DNA of 64,000 nt from Schauerella fraxinea (GCA_030849965.1 JAVDKL010000003.1:372001-436000); one strand, 5' to 3'; shown: positions 1 to 9,979, numbered from the stretch's first letter. Made by a program: numbers and translations. Notes: generated by a model from the sequence alone, not told the origin.

Positions 1-2
1 GG

Positions 3-572
3 ATGATGAACGAAACCGTATTGAACACGCCGGCGCTGGAAGAAGATGTGGTCGCGCTGGCCGAGCAACTGGGTCAGGACCTGCAGCGTCAAGGCTGGCT
101 CGTGGGTGTGGCCGAGTCGTGCACGGGCGGACTGCTGGGCGCAACGATTACCAGCGTAGCCGGGTCGAGCGCCTGGTTCGATCGCGGGTTTATTACGTAC
201 AGCAATGACGCCAAGATCGAGAATCTGGAAGTGTCTCCCGACACGCTCGAGCGCCACGGCGCGGTGAGCGAACCGATAGCGATTGAAATGGCGAGCGGCG
301 TCTTGCTCGGTGCGCCCAACGCGCATGTGGCCGTGTCGATCACAGGCATTGCGGGCCCCGATGGCGGCACGCCAGGCAAGCCGGTCGGCATGGTGTGCTT
401 CGGCTTTGCGGTTCGCGTGGGCGAGGGCATTACCACCCGGGCCGCGACGCGGGTGTTTCCGGGCAATCGCGCCGAGATTCGTCTGGCAGCGGTAGGTGCC
501 GCGCTGCGGGGATTGCTGGAATCGATCGATGCCCGTGTGACGGATGTTCGCGCCACGCCGGTAATCGCTTGA
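3..572 (+). CDS. pncC: CinA C-terminal family nicotinamide-nucleotide amidohydrolase
   Basis: Predicted to deamidate NMN to nicotinate mononucleotide in NAD recycling (family knowledge). The protein of 189 residues is the stand-alone CinA-C domain: the N-terminal motif AESCTGGLLGA, then GSSAWFDRGFITYSN and the glycine-rich SITGIAGPDGGTPGKPVG, all hallmarks of the family. There is no N-terminal MoCF-like domain, as in E. coli YgaD/PncC. Two adjacent ATG codons (3 and 6) could start it; because it lies at the window edge the ribosome site cannot be judged. A strong bidirectional terminator follows. Confidence 0.9.
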   Translation: MMNETVLNTPALEEDVVALAEQLGQDLQRQGWLVGVAESCTGGLLGATITSVAGSSAWFDRGFITYSNDAKIENLEVSPDTLERHGAVSEPIAIEMASGVLLGAPNAHVAVSITGIAGPDGGTPGKPVGMVCFGFAVRVGEGITTRAATRVFPGNRAEIRLAAVGAALRGLLESIDARVTDVRATPVIA

Positions 573-595
573 ACGACTGATCGTGCCATTGCATT

Positions 596-645
596 AAAAA
601 GCCCTCCCGGCCGACGCCATGGCGTCATTCAATGGAGGGCTTTTT
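596..645. terminator. Bidirectional intrinsic terminator between pncC and pyrF
   Basis: Stem AAAAAGCCCTCC (596-607) pairs with GGAGGGCTTTTT (634-645); the loop contains a second perfect palindrome GACGCCATGGCGTC (613-626). The A-run on the left and the T-run on the right allow termination of pncC on the plus strand and of pyrF on the minus strand. Confidence 0.85.
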
Positions 646-743
646 CACATCTGCCGATGACCACGTCAAATTGAGCCTGCTGTTGACGATCTCGAATCCA
701 GCACGCTGATGACGGTGTTGAAATCAGCCAACTGCCAACGACT

Positions 744-1580
744 TCAAGCCTGCTGCTGAACGCCGCGTACGGCGTTGATCTGGTCGCGCAGCGACTTGGC
801 CGCTCGGGCCGCCGCTTCGCGCCAGTCGTCGCCACCGCTCGCGTACAAAATCGCGCGCGATGAGTTCACCAGCATGCCGGTGCCGGCGGCGTTGCAGCCG
901 CTTTGCACGGTGGCACGCACGTCGCCGCCCTGGGCGCCGATGCCCGGCACCAGCAGCGGCATGGCTTCGCCGATGCGGGCGCGCACAGCCGCCAATTCAT
1001 TGGGGAAGGTTGCGCCCACGACCAGACCGCATTGTTCGTGACGGTTCCATTTGTCCGCCACCAGTCCGGCCACGTGCAGATACAGCGGGTCGCCGTTTTC
1101 CATTTTCAGGAACTGCAGATCTGAGCCGCCCGGGTTGGACGTGCGGCACAGAATGAAGATGCCGCGGTCGCGCCATGCCAGATAAGGCTCGACGGAGTCG
1201 TAGCCCAGATAGGGGCTGACGGTGACCGCATGCGCGCCGTAGCGCTCGAACGCTTCGCGCGCGTACTGCTCGGCGGTGGTGCCGATATCGCCGCGCTTGG
1301 CGTCCAGCACGATCGAGAGTGTGGGGTGCTTGGCGCGGATGTGCGCGCAAACCGCTTCCAGCTGCGCTTCGGCGTGATGGGCGGCGAAGTACGCGATCTG
1401 CGGCTTGAAGCTGCAGGCGTACGGCGCGGTCGCATCGACGATATCGCGGCAGAACGTGAAGATCGCATCGGGATCGTTCTGCAGTTCTGCAGGCAGGCGT
1501 GCCAGATCGGGATCCAGTCCAACCTGCAAGAGCGAACCGGTGGATGACCAAGCCTGGTCAAGGAGTGACTTGAAGTTCAT
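744..1580 (-). CDS. pyrF: Orotidine 5'-phosphate decarboxylase (subfamily 2)
   Basis: Last step of de novo UMP synthesis: decarboxylation of OMP in the cytoplasm. The 278-residue length fits the longer subfamily 2 enzymes. The signature [16 protein letters not shown] near residue 95-110 holds the catalytic D-x-K-x-x-D array, and GIGAQGGDV near the C-terminal end is the phosphate-binding segment. ATG start at 1580; no obvious Shine-Dalgarno. Monocistronic by layout. A pyrE-like gene lies 22 kb away at 23505, so the two UMP-synthesis steps are not co-transcribed here. Confidence 0.95.
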   Translation of the reverse strand: MNFKSLLDQAWSSTGSLLQVGLDPDLARLPAELQNDPDAIFTFCRDIVDATAPYACSFKPQIAYFAAHHAEAQLEAVCAHIRAKHPTLSIVLDAKRGDIGTTAEQYAREAFERYGAHAVTVSPYLGYDSVEPYLAWRDRGIFILCRTSNPGGSDLQFLKMENGDPLYLHVAGLVADKWNRHEQCGLVVGATFPNELAAVRARIGEAMPLLVPGIGAQGGDVRATVQSGCNAAGTGMLVNSSRAILYASGGDDWREAAARAAKSLRDQINAVRGVQQQA

Positions 1581-1593
1581 GGGGATAAGAGGA

Positions 1594-2937
1594 TCAGTGC
1601 AGTTTGACGCGCGGACGGGTGCGACGCATGAGCAATCGAGCCACTGCCAGAGTGGCTGTACGCGATACGCCCAGCACCGCTTTGTGGTGCATGAGGTGCA
1701 GGCTCATATACATCAGGCGTGCCAGTGTACCGCTCACGAAGAGGCCCCGGCCCGAGAGCTTGCCCATCAGGCTGCCGACGCCGGCGCTGCTGCCCAATGA
1801 CACCAGCGAGCCGTGATCGCGATACACATAGGTGGCCGACGAGGACGTGCGGCCTTTCAGGCGGTCGGTGATGCGCGTGGCCAGATAATCGGCTTGCTGG
1901 TGCGCCGCCTGAGCGCGCGCCGGTACCGATTTGCCGTCTTTCCACGGTGCCGCCGAGCAATCGCCGATGGCATACACATTGGGGTCGGACGTTTGCAGGG
2001 TGCCGTCGACCTCGAGCTGGCCGATGCGGTTCAATGGCAGGTCGAGCGTTTTCAATAGTGCGGGTCCGGCGATGCCGGCAGCCCACAGGCACATCTGGGC
2101 TTCGAAGGTGCGGCCGTCGGACACGTTGACGTAATCGTGGCCCACCTCGGATACTTTGGCGCCGGTTTCGATCTGCACGTTCATCGATTGCAGCCGTTCG
2201 GTGGCGGCAGCCGAGATGCGTTCCGGCAGGGCGGCCAGCACGCGCGGCGCGCCTTCGATCAGCGTAATCGCCAGATCGCGCGAGGGCTTGAAGTGGGGCA
2301 GGCCATAGGCGCTGATGACGTGGCTGGCTTCGTGCAGCTCGGCGGCCAGCTCGACGCCGGTGGCGCCGCCGCCCACGATCACCACGTTCAGGCGCGCATC
2401 GGGTTTGGTCGCCTTGGCTTGGTCGATTTGCACCATCTGCTTGAGCATGGTGAGGCGAAAGTGTTCGGCGCCATCGATGGTGTCCAGCGTGAGCGCGTTC
2501 TCAGCCGCACCGGGGGTACCGAAAAAGTTCGACGTGCTGCCGATCGCCAGCACCAGCATTTCGTAGCCGAGGCGTCGCTCAGGTACGACTTCGACGCCGT
2601 TCGCGTCGCATACCGGGGCTACCGTGATGGTGCGCGCAGTGCGGTCGATCTCGGTTACGCCACCCAGCACGAAACCAAAGTGCGACAAGGCACCCATCAT
2701 CAGATAGGACAAGCCTTCCTGATGGATATCCAGCGTGCCGGCGGCGGCCTCGTGCAACGACGGCTTCCACACATGGAACGGCCGGGCGTCGACGAGCGTG
2801 ACGGCTTCACGGCCGTGCTTGCGGCCGAGCGTGGCGGCGAGTTCGAGACCCCCCGCACCGCCGCCGATAATGACGACCTTGCGAGGGGAGGAGGGCCGGA
2901 CGGCGTCCGGACTGGCGGGAAGAGACACATCATTCAT
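1594..2937 (-). CDS. NAD(P)/FAD-dependent oxidoreductase, NDH-2-like
   Basis: Likely a single-subunit non-proton-pumping NADH:quinone oxidoreductase at the inner face of the membrane. Two Rossmann motifs are visible: [14 protein letters not shown] near residue 22 (FAD) and [17 protein letters not shown] near residue 185 (NADH); the FAD-contacting block YAIGDCSA lies near residue 325. Length 447 fits the family (about 430-450). I chose the ATG at 2937 because it puts the first Rossmann motif close to the N-terminus; no good Shine-Dalgarno is visible for this or the longer in-frame starts. It ends 13 bp before the pyrF start codon and reads in the same direction, so the two may be co-transcribed. 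Confidence 0.85.
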   Translation of the reverse strand: MNDVSLPASPDAVRPSSPRKVVIIGGGAGGLELAATLGRKHGREAVTLVDARPFHVWKPSLHEAAAGTLDIHQEGLSYLMMGALSHFGFVLGGVTEIDRTARTITVAPVCDANGVEVVPERRLGYEMLVLAIGSTSNFFGTPGAAENALTLDTIDGAEHFRLTMLKQMVQIDQAKATKPDARLNVVIVGGGATGVELAAELHEASHVISAYGLPHFKPSRDLAITLIEGAPRVLAALPERISAAATERLQSMNVQIETGAKVSEVGHDYVNVSDGRTFEAQMCLWAAGIAGPALLKTLDLPLNRIGQLEVDGTLQTSDPNVYAIGDCSAAPWKDGKSVPARAQAAHQQADYLATRITDRLKGRTSSSATYVYRDHGSLVSLGSSAGVGSLMGKLSGRGLFVSGTLARLMYMSLHLMHHKAVLGVSRTATLAVARLLMRRTRPRVKLH

Positions 2938-3149
2938 AGGGAGAAGTATAAACGGCCCCGTCCTTGAAGCGTCCATCGCGTGGACGAACCTGCCCGTCGC
3001 GCTGATGTCCGCATTGGCCACTCAACCCGGGCAGGAAGATGGAACGTCGGGGCGGTGCCGCCGTGAGGCGATTCGTGGCGATCGTGGTGTCGCGATCTAC
3101 ACCCGCAGGTCACCTGAACGATGCCTGTCCGGAGCCGAGAACAAAACGT

Positions 3150-3545
3150 TCAGCCCCAGAACCTCAGATACGCGACCATCGCCCACGTGGCTCCCGCAAA
3201 GATCAGCGTAATCATCACCGCCGCAGACCCCAGATCCTTGGCGCGGCCGATCAGCGGATGCGGCTCGAGCGACACCGCATCGGCCACTGTTTCGATGGCG
3301 GAGTTGAGCAGTTCGACCACGAGCACCACCAGCACCACGGCAATCAGCAGCAGCACTTCGTAGGGATGGCGGCCGAGCCAGAATGCCGTGGGAATCATGA
3401 TCACGGCCAGCCCGAACTCCTGGCGAAACGACGCTTCATGCGTGAGCGCCGCCTGCATGCCTTGCACGGCATAGCGCAACGCATTGAAAAGCCGGCCCAG
3501 GCCGCGTTTGCTCTTGAAAGGAGAGGGGTGGGGCGTATCTGACAT
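3150..3545 (-). CDS. dgkA: Diacylglycerol kinase
   Basis: Small integral membrane kinase recycling diacylglycerol to phosphatidic acid. It has 131 residues when started at the ATG at 3545 and shows three hydrophobic segments plus the family motifs SFRQEFG, VELLNSAIE and KDLGSAAVM that form the active site. A longer frame exists upstream but overlaps the CobW gene and lacks family similarity. It follows the GTPase gene (stop at 3560) by 14 bp, so co-transcription is likely, though a functional tie is not evident. Confidence 0.93.
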   Translation of the reverse strand: MSDTPHPSPFKSKRGLGRLFNALRYAVQGMQAALTHEASFRQEFGLAVIMIPTAFWLGRHPYEVLLLIAVVLVVLVVELLNSAIETVADAVSLEPHPLIGRAKDLGSAAVMITLIFAGATWAMVAYLRFWG

Positions 3546-3559
3546 CGAGGGTCCGGTGA

Positions 3560-4594
3560 TCAAGAAGGGCGCGTGAGCACCGCTTGCGCCTGTGCGATGT
3601 CGTCTTCCGACATCGACTGCGCGATGATCACGATAGTACCCAATTGGTCGCCAGCGGCGGGGGTATCGATGGGGGTGGGCGGACTGAATAAATGCCGCAC
3701 GCCATGAATGACGTAGGTTTGCCCGTCGCTCATCGGCAAGAGCGCCTTCACGCGCAGGAGGTTCTCGCCGAAGTGGGTTTGCAGATGCTTGACCCAGGCC
3801 GCATAGGCGGGCCAGGTGACCGGTGTGTCGACCCGGCACACATACGACGCGATGCCATAGCGCAACACATGGCCCAGCCGCGTCAGTGCGAGCGGGACGG
3901 CAGGCGAGAACGTTGAGGTGCGGTCGTCCACGGCGGGACCTGCCGACTCAGGCGCGGTCCGATGCAATCCGTCGAAAAGCGCCGCTTCACCTTCGCACAC
4001 ATGCGCCGTCGCGGTCACGATCGGCGCCATCGGATTGCGCACCCGCAACGCCTCGCGCAAGGCGTGCACCGCGGGATCGGGCGTCACGTCCGTCTTCGTA
4101 ATGATCAGCTTGTCGGCCACGGCGGCTTGCGTGGCGGCCTCGCGATAGTCGTCCAGCGTGCGCAAGCCATGAATGCCGTCGACCGTGGTGATCGCGCCGC
4201 CAAATCGGTAATGGCGCGCCACCGACGGGTCGCCCGCCAAGGTATTGATCAACGGTGCGGGATCCGCCAAGCCGGACGTCTCGACCACCACGCGCGCGAA
4301 CGCGGGCACTTCGCCGCGCAAGCGCCGGTAGTAGAGCGACTCGAGACTATCCTGCAGCGCGCTATTGGTGGCGCAGCACAGGCAGCCCGAATCCAGCAGC
4401 ACCACGTCGTCGTCATTGGACGACGCCACCAGCCGATGGTCCAGGCCGACTTGGCCGAACTCGTTGATGATGACGGCCGTGTCGGCAAACGCCGCGCTGC
4501 GCACGAGCCGGCTGAGCAGCGTGGTTTTGCCGCTGCCCAGAAAGCCCGTCAACAGATAGACGGGCAGCGGCGCTTGAGTGGCCGTTGGCTTCAA
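3560..4594 (-). CDS. CobW/G3E-family GTPase (COG0523)
   Basis: Probable metal chaperone GTPase of the G3E family (CobW, YjiA, ZigA, UreG relatives). Visible: P-loop GFLGSGKTTLL (residues 15-25), the metal-binding GCLCC motif in DSGCLCCATN, ETSGLADP (switch region), and the base-specifying ITKTD. A C-terminal CobW-C domain follows. 344 residues. The start is TTG at 4594, inside the stop of the upstream amidohydrolase (TTGA, 4-base overlap), implying translational coupling. Coupling to a metal-dependent cyclic amidohydrolase further upstream suggests it serves that enzyme with metal; that is inference. Confidence 0.88.
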   Translation of the reverse strand: MKPTATQAPLPVYLLTGFLGSGKTTLLSRLVRSAAFADTAVIINEFGQVGLDHRLVASSNDDDVVLLDSGCLCCATNSALQDSLESLYYRRLRGEVPAFARVVVETSGLADPAPLINTLAGDPSVARHYRFGGAITTVDGIHGLRTLDDYREAATQAAVADKLIITKTDVTPDPAVHALREALRVRNPMAPIVTATAHVCEGEAALFDGLHRTAPESAGPAVDDRTSTFSPAVPLALTRLGHVLRYGIASYVCRVDTPVTWPAYAAWVKHLQTHFGENLLRVKALLPMSDGQTYVIHGVRHLFSPPTPIDTPAAGDQLGTIVIIAQSMSEDDIAQAQAVLTRPS

Positions 4595-5316
4595 GCCTGC
4601 TCCGCTACCGGTGCCGGCAGGCCTTTCAGATAATCGGCCACTTCAACCGAAGGAATCACGTCGGCATATTTGCAGTTCAAGTCGAACATGTTGACGGCAT
4701 GGCTGGCCTGGAATCGGTCGAACGCCGCCTCTTCGGGAATGATGACCTTGAAGTTGTACGAGTAAGCATCCACGGCCGTGGCGCGCAGGCAACCCGACGA
4801 GGTGCAGCCCACGAGAATGAGGGTATCCACATCGAAGAAATTGAGGTGGCTCATGAAGATCGTGCCAAAGAAGCACGACGGTTTTTGCTTGGTGATCCGG
4901 ATGTCTTGCGGACGCGGCGCCAGCGGCTCGACCGTTTGCGTGGCATGCGTATTGGCGACGACGGTTTTTTCACCGCCGCGATGGTTCTTGCCCACCTGCA
5001 CACCGCTGTCCATCAAGTCCGGACGCCGACCGCTTTCGGTATAGAACACGGGAATATTCTTTTCGCGCGCGAGTTCGAGCAGCGGCACCATATGCGCCAC
5101 GGCATCCCAGGCCTCGCGGCCGCAGTGCGTGCGGTATTGCTTCAAGCCTTCGAGGATATCTTCGGGCGTATCGCCGCAGAAGTTGTACTGCACGTCGATG
5201 ATGAAGAGGGCCGGGCGTTTGCCGAAACCGCCGCGTTTGCCGTAACCGGCTACCTTCAATACTTCCTGGTCGCGTTCGGTAAGAAAATCGTCCCAGATTC
5301 GTTTGGTGTCGCTCAT
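4591..5316 (-). CDS. Isochorismatase-family cysteine hydrolase (N-carbamoylsarcosine amidase-like)
   Basis: Cysteine hydrolase expected to cleave an amide or N-carbamoyl bond. The 241-residue protein carries the family triad positions: Asp in LFIIDVQYNF (about residue 40), a Lys in the middle region, and Cys in LVGCTSSGCLRATAVDA (about residue 180), followed by the cis-peptide-type segment. Next to a cyclic amidohydrolase it most resembles N-carbamoylsarcosine, maleamate or ureidoacrylate hydrolases; the exact substrate cannot be read from sequence. Overlaps the GTPase gene by 4 bases. Confidence 0.85.
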   Translation of the reverse strand: MSDTKRIWDDFLTERDQEVLKVAGYGKRGGFGKRPALFIIDVQYNFCGDTPEDILEGLKQYRTHCGREAWDAVAHMVPLLELAREKNIPVFYTESGRRPDLMDSGVQVGKNHRGGEKTVVANTHATQTVEPLAPRPQDIRITKQKPSCFFGTIFMSHLNFFDVDTLILVGCTSSGCLRATAVDAYSYNFKVIIPEEAAFDRFQASHAVNMFDLNCKYADVIPSVEVADYLKGLPAPVAEQA

Positions 5317-5518
5317 GGCGTTGAGGGTCCTGTAGAAAGTGTCTTGAAAAGCAAAGCGTGAAGCGATGGCGCCCGCCTGGACGCAACGCCTTCATTCATT
5401 CATGCATCGCGATGCGATGAGATGCGATGCGAGGTCGTGCGGTGTCGGTCGTTTTCCAGTGAGGTACCGGATCGCCCGCCATCAGCGTGGCGGCGGCCGG
5501 CACCTCGGTATGCAAACC

Positions 5519-6883
5519 TCACAAGCGCCGCACGTAACGACCGGCAGGATTGGCGCGCGCGTCGTCGGTAATGCGACCGTCCTGCGCCACGGTGCGGCCT
5601 CGCACCAGCGTGCGTACGGGCCAGCCTTTGAGCGTCATGCCTTCGTATGGCGAATAATCCGCGTGTGATTCCAGCGTGGCCGGGTCCACCGTGCGTTCGA
5701 GCTCGGGATCCACGATGAGCAGATCCGCGTCTTTACCGATCTCGATACTGCCCTTGGACGGCAAGTTGTAGATGCGTGCGGCGTTGGTGGCGGCGAGCTC
5801 CATCAGGCGCGTGAGCGGGACGCCACGGCGGTGATAGCCCTCGTGCAGCAGAATCGGCAAGATCATGCCGGTGCCCGGAAAGCCATTGCTGGCGGCCCAG
5901 ATGTCGTGGTCTTTGGTGGCGCGTTTGCGCGGCACGTGATCCGAGCCGATGGTGGTGATGGCGCCATCGCGCACGCCTTCCCACATGGCTTCTACGTCAT
6001 CCTGGCCGCGCACGGGCGGATTCACTTTGGCGTAGGGGCCGGCGGGCGACTCGTCATTCAAGAACAAATAGTGCGGGCAGCTTTCCACATAGATCGGCGG
6101 ACCTTCGGGGCGCAACCGGTGGCGGCGCACTTCGTCCAGTGCTTCGCGGCAGCTCAAATGCACGATGTTGACGGGTGTGTTTGTCTTGGAGGCGAAGTAG
6201 CACACGCGGTGCACGTTCTCGGCTTCCAGAAAGTCCGGGCTTTGCTCGTTCCAGGCTTTCAGATCGTCGCGGCCGGCGGCGCGCAACGGATCGCGCAAGA
6301 CCGGGATTACTTCAACGTTTTCGCAGTGCACGCCGAGTACCGCACCCGGAATGGCGGCCGTGGCCTGCAAGGCCGAGTAGAGCAGGCCGTCGTCGATATC
6401 GGTAAAGCCTTTGGATAACCCCGCCGCGCCCTTGTACATCATGTACAGCTTGTAGGACGAGACCCCGAAACCGTGCGAAATCTCGTCCAGGGTTTCCACA
6501 TGCAGATTGCTCGTGATGCCGAAGTGAAAACCGAAGTCGATGCAGCTTTGCCGCTCGGCGCGCTCGCGCGTGGGCTCGAACGATTCACGGATATCTTTCG
6601 AACGATGGAACGACAACACGGTGGTCGTGCCGCCAAGCGCGGCGTTGCGCGACTCCGTTTCGAAGTCGGTTTCGGGCGAACCGAACCCGAAGTGCACATG
6701 CGGGTCGATCACGCCCGGCAGCACCCACAGGCCCTGGCAGTCGATCGTCTCGGTCGCCGTCAATTCGGCATCGGGCGCCGCGATGATGGCGATGCGGCCG
6801 TCTTTGACGCCGATCTGGCCTTCGGTGAGGCCTTGTTGCGGCAGCAGGATACGGGCATGGGTAAGCAGAAGATCAAGCGTCAT
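5519..6883 (-). CDS. Cyclic amidohydrolase (dihydropyrimidinase/allantoinase/hydantoinase family)
   Basis: Binuclear metallohydrolase of the dihydroorotase-like amidohydrolase superfamily that opens cyclic ureides. Visible: DPHVHFG (metal-binding HxH), SSYKLYMMYKG with the lysine expected to be carboxylated, later metal His in LGVHCEN and IVHLSC, and catalytic Asp in GSDHVPR. Length 454 fits allantoinase or D-hydantoinase. The next gene in this direction is an isochorismatase-type amidase about 200 bp away, giving a two-step ring-opening and deamination route. Which ring (hydantoin, allantoin, dihydropyrimidine or other) is open. Confidence 0.87.
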   Translation of the reverse strand: MTLDLLLTHARILLPQQGLTEGQIGVKDGRIAIIAAPDAELTATETIDCQGLWVLPGVIDPHVHFGFGSPETDFETESRNAALGGTTTVLSFHRSKDIRESFEPTRERAERQSCIDFGFHFGITSNLHVETLDEISHGFGVSSYKLYMMYKGAAGLSKGFTDIDDGLLYSALQATAAIPGAVLGVHCENVEVIPVLRDPLRAAGRDDLKAWNEQSPDFLEAENVHRVCYFASKTNTPVNIVHLSCREALDEVRRHRLRPEGPPIYVESCPHYLFLNDESPAGPYAKVNPPVRGQDDVEAMWEGVRDGAITTIGSDHVPRKRATKDHDIWAASNGFPGTGMILPILLHEGYHRRGVPLTRLMELAATNAARIYNLPSKGSIEIGKDADLLIVDPELERTVDPATLESHADYSPYEGMTLKGWPVRTLVRGRTVAQDGRITDDARANPAGRYVRRL

Positions 6884-7026
6884 GGCGTGGCGTTGGGTTG
6901 GACGATCGTGGATGTAGGTTAAGCAGTAGGGCGAGTAACGATGCGGATGCGAATGATGGCGAGAAGGTCAGAACGAATGTCTGACCCTTGGCCGGTAAGA
7001 CCAAGCGCCAGACATTTCAATGATCA

Positions 7027-9774
7027 TCAAGACGGCGCGGCGTGCATGACCGTGAAACTGTTGAGCACGCTCGCCGGAATGCCGCCTTCGGCCATCAAGC
7101 CGCGCTCGGCCGCGGTGAGCACTTGTGGAAGCGCTTCGAAACGGATTTCGCGGTCGCCTTGGCGGGCAATCACACGGATCGCTTCGCCCTCGCGCACACC
7201 CTGCGCCACGCCTTCGAAGGTAAATGATTCTTCGCCGGTGAGCCCCAGTGCACGCCAGCCTTCGCCCGCGCGAAACGCCAGCGGCAGTACGCCCATCCCC
7301 ACCAGATTGGCGCGATGGATGCGTTCGAAGGACTCGGCGATCACGGCCTTCACGCCCAGGAGTGCCGAGCCCTTGGCCGCCCAGTCGCGGCTGCTGCCGG
7401 TGCCGTATTCCTTGCCGGCGATGATGACCGTTGCCACACCTTCTTGCCGGTAGGCCGCTGCCGCGTCGAAGATCGTCATGCGGGCGCCATCCGGAAAGTG
7501 CCGTGTGACGCCGCCTTCTTCCGCGGGCAACAGCGCATTCTTGATGCGGATGTTGGCGAACGTCGCGCGCGTCATCACTTCAAAATTGCAGCGGCGCGCC
7601 ACGTAACTGTTGAAGTCGCGCGGCACGATGCCGGCGGCTTGCAGGTAGAGGCCAGCCGGTGTGTCGGGCGGAATTTCGCCGCCCGGCGAGATGTGGTCGG
7701 TGGTGAGCGAGTCGTCGAACGCCGCGAGCACGCGCGTATCGGTAAGCACGCGGGCCAGCTCGTCGAGCGCGTTGCCTTGCGGGGTGTTGCGAAAGAACGG
7801 CGGCTCGACCAGATAGTGCGACGCGGGATCCCACGGAAAGCGTTGGCCCCCCGGCGCTTCGAGATCGTTCCAGATGGCGGCGTCCATGTTGGCCGGATCG
7901 TAGGTGTGTTCAAACATCGCGGGGTCGCTGGCCAAAGGCAGCAGCGCGGCAATCTCTTCAGGCGTGGGCCACAGATCGCGCAAGAAGACGGGCTTGCCTT
8001 CGGCGTCCTTGGCGATCGGTTGCGTATCGAAATCGATGTCGATACGACCGGCCAGTGCGTAGGCCACCACCAGGGGTGGCGCACCGATGTAGTTGGCGCG
8101 GATCAGTTTATGGATGCGCCCTTCAAAGTTGCGGTTGCCCGAAAGCACGGCAGCGGCCACGAGCTTTTTGCTTTCGATCACGCGCGCCACGGCAGCATCC
8201 AGGGGGCCTGACTTGCCGCCACAGGTGGTGCAGCCGTAGCCGATCACGTAAAAGCCCAGTTGCTCCAACGCCGGCAGCAGACCGGCATTCTGCAAGTATT
8301 GGGTGACGGCACGCGAGCCTGGCGCGAGCGATGTTTTTACCCAAGGTTTCGGCATCAGGCCGCGCGCGACGGCTTTTTGCGCAACCAGGCCGGCCGCAAT
8401 CATGACGCTGGGATTGGAGGTGTTGGTGCACGACGTGATGGCCGCCAACACGACGGCGCCATGCCGCAGGTCGAGGTCATCGCCCGTCGTCGTGCACTGG
8501 GGCTGTGCGTCTTGCGCTTTCTGCTTGCCGCGAGTGACCGGAGATGTAGTACCCAGGGGCGCATAGGTGTGCACGTCAAAGCCGCCATCCGCCAGCGACA
8601 ATCCAAGGCGGCGACCGAAGTCGGCCGGGATGGCTTTGATCGGCATGCGATCTTGTGGACGACGCGGTCCGGCAAGGCTCGGGCGGGCTTCGCTCAGATC
8701 GATGTCGATCACGCGCGTGTAATGCGGCGTGGCGGCCTGAGGTCCGCGAAACAGATGATTGGCGCGTGCGTAGGCTTCGACCAGTTCGGTACGGCGCGCG
8801 GGGCGGCCGGTTGCTCGCAGATACGTCAGCGTGGCGTCGTCGATGGGGAAATAACCGCACGTGGCACCGTATTCCGGCGCCATATTCGCGATCGTGGCCC
8901 GTTCCTGCACGGAGAGAAGTGCGACAGCCGGGCCGAAAAACTCCACCATCGTGCCGGCCACGCCAGCCTGGCGCAGTTGCTGCACGATCAAGAGCGCAGC
9001 ATCGGTGGTCATGGCGGGGGCGGCGATGTGACCGCTCAGCCGCACGCCCACCACTTCGGGCACCGGGAAGGTATATGCGTGCCCCAGCAGCGCCGCTTCG
9101 GCATCAATGCCGCCCACGCCCCAGCCCAATACGCCCAGCGCGTTGACCATCGGTGTGTGCGAGTCGCCGCCGATCACGAAGTCGGGATGCGCCCAGAGGC
9201 CGTCTTCACGCTGGGTTTCCACCACGACAGGCGCGATGTGCTCAAGATTGACCTGATGGATGATGCCGGTGCCCGGCGGGAACACGCGCAGCCCGCGAAA
9301 CGCCTGCTGCGCCCATTTGAGAAAGCGGTAGCGCTCGTCGTTGCGTTCGAATTCGCGCGTGAGATTGCGCACCATCGCATCGCCGCTCCCCCAATGATCC
9401 ACCTGAAGCGAATGGTCGACGATCACATCCACCGGGATGCGTGTGGTGACGGCATCCACATCGCCGCCACGCTCGGCCACGGCGTCGCGTAGCGCCGCCA
9501 GATCCTGCAACACCGGCAGGCCGCTGGAGTCAGGCAGGATCACGCGCGCCACGTGCAACGGCAGATCGGCTTGCGCGTGATCAGCCCAGTGCAGTAACGC
9601 ATCGATATCGGTTTGCGTCACGGCTGCGCCCCATGCACGATGCCGCAGCAGGTTTTCCAGGAGCACCCGGATCACATACGGATAGGTGTCGATGTCGCAC
9701 CCCGCCGCGCGCGTGGCGCTGGCGATGTCGGCAAAGCGGACGAGATCGTCCTTGAAGGGCAGGGTGGCGGGCAT
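7027..9774 (-). CDS. acnA: Aconitate hydratase A
   Basis: [4Fe-4S] dehydratase interconverting citrate and isocitrate. 915 residues from ATG 9774; a TTG 27 bp upstream is in frame but poorly placed. Cluster ligands are in ITSCTNTSNPSV and GYGCTTCGGKSGPL; the swivel domain has YGTGSSRDWAAKG. A clear promoter ends about 40 bp upstream of ATG. The adjacent divergent GntR regulator and shared operator mark it as part of a regulated catabolic unit rather than only a housekeeping gene; a role in the methylcitrate cycle is possible, but the sequence looks like AcnA. Confidence 0.92.
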   Translation of the reverse strand: MPATLPFKDDLVRFADIASATRAAGCDIDTYPYVIRVLLENLLRHRAWGAAVTQTDIDALLHWADHAQADLPLHVARVILPDSSGLPVLQDLAALRDAVAERGGDVDAVTTRIPVDVIVDHSLQVDHWGSGDAMVRNLTREFERNDERYRFLKWAQQAFRGLRVFPPGTGIIHQVNLEHIAPVVVETQREDGLWAHPDFVIGGDSHTPMVNALGVLGWGVGGIDAEAALLGHAYTFPVPEVVGVRLSGHIAAPAMTTDAALLIVQQLRQAGVAGTMVEFFGPAVALLSVQERATIANMAPEYGATCGYFPIDDATLTYLRATGRPARRTELVEAYARANHLFRGPQAATPHYTRVIDIDLSEARPSLAGPRRPQDRMPIKAIPADFGRRLGLSLADGGFDVHTYAPLGTTSPVTRGKQKAQDAQPQCTTTGDDLDLRHGAVVLAAITSCTNTSNPSVMIAAGLVAQKAVARGLMPKPWVKTSLAPGSRAVTQYLQNAGLLPALEQLGFYVIGYGCTTCGGKSGPLDAAVARVIESKKLVAAAVLSGNRNFEGRIHKLIRANYIGAPPLVVAYALAGRIDIDFDTQPIAKDAEGKPVFLRDLWPTPEEIAALLPLASDPAMFEHTYDPANMDAAIWNDLEAPGGQRFPWDPASHYLVEPPFFRNTPQGNALDELARVLTDTRVLAAFDDSLTTDHISPGGEIPPDTPAGLYLQAAGIVPRDFNSYVARRCNFEVMTRATFANIRIKNALLPAEEGGVTRHFPDGARMTIFDAAAAYRQEGVATVIIAGKEYGTGSSRDWAAKGSALLGVKAVIAESFERIHRANLVGMGVLPLAFRAGEGWRALGLTGEESFTFEGVAQGVREGEAIRVIARQGDREIRFEALPQVLTAAERGLMAEGGIPASVLNSFTVMHAAPS

Positions 9775-9819
9775 AAGCGCAAGCGGAAAGCCGGAAGGCA
9801 ATGAGGTAACTGACGACTT

Positions 9820-9849
9820 ATCTTATGCCCGGTAGCGATTTAGTGTCAA
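9820..9849 (-). promoter_or_regulatory. Sigma-70 promoter of acnA
   Basis: On the minus strand: -35 TTGACA (9844-9849), 18-bp spacer, -10 TAAGAT (9820-9825). Predicted transcription start near 9812, giving about a 40-nt leader to the ATG at 9774. Confidence 0.75.
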
Positions 9850-9858
9850 CACTTTGAC
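9845..9858. promoter_or_regulatory. GntR-type operator over the acnA -35 box
   Basis: GTCAACACTTTGAC is a perfect inverted repeat (GTCAA-N4-TTGAC). It overlaps the acnA -35 hexamer. A near-identical 14-mer lies over the -35 box of the divergent gntR gene at 10137-10150, so both are best explained as sites for that regulator. Confidence 0.65.
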
Positions 9859-9963
9859 GGTTTGGGCGCTTTCAATGGCTGAGCACCACGAAGAGGGACG
9901 ACTGCGACGTTTTGGCGTCCATGCATGGATGCCAGGGCGTTCTTGCTAGGGGCGCAGTTGCTC

Positions 9964-9979
9964 CTAGGGGAAACCCTAG
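9964..9979. repeat. Short hairpin with GAAA loop in the acnA-gntR spacer
   Basis: CTAGGG-GAAA-CCCTAG forms a perfect 6-bp stem with a GNRA-type tetraloop. It sits between the two divergent promoters; a second CTAGGGG half lies about 20 bp to the left. Function unknown. Confidence 0.45.
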
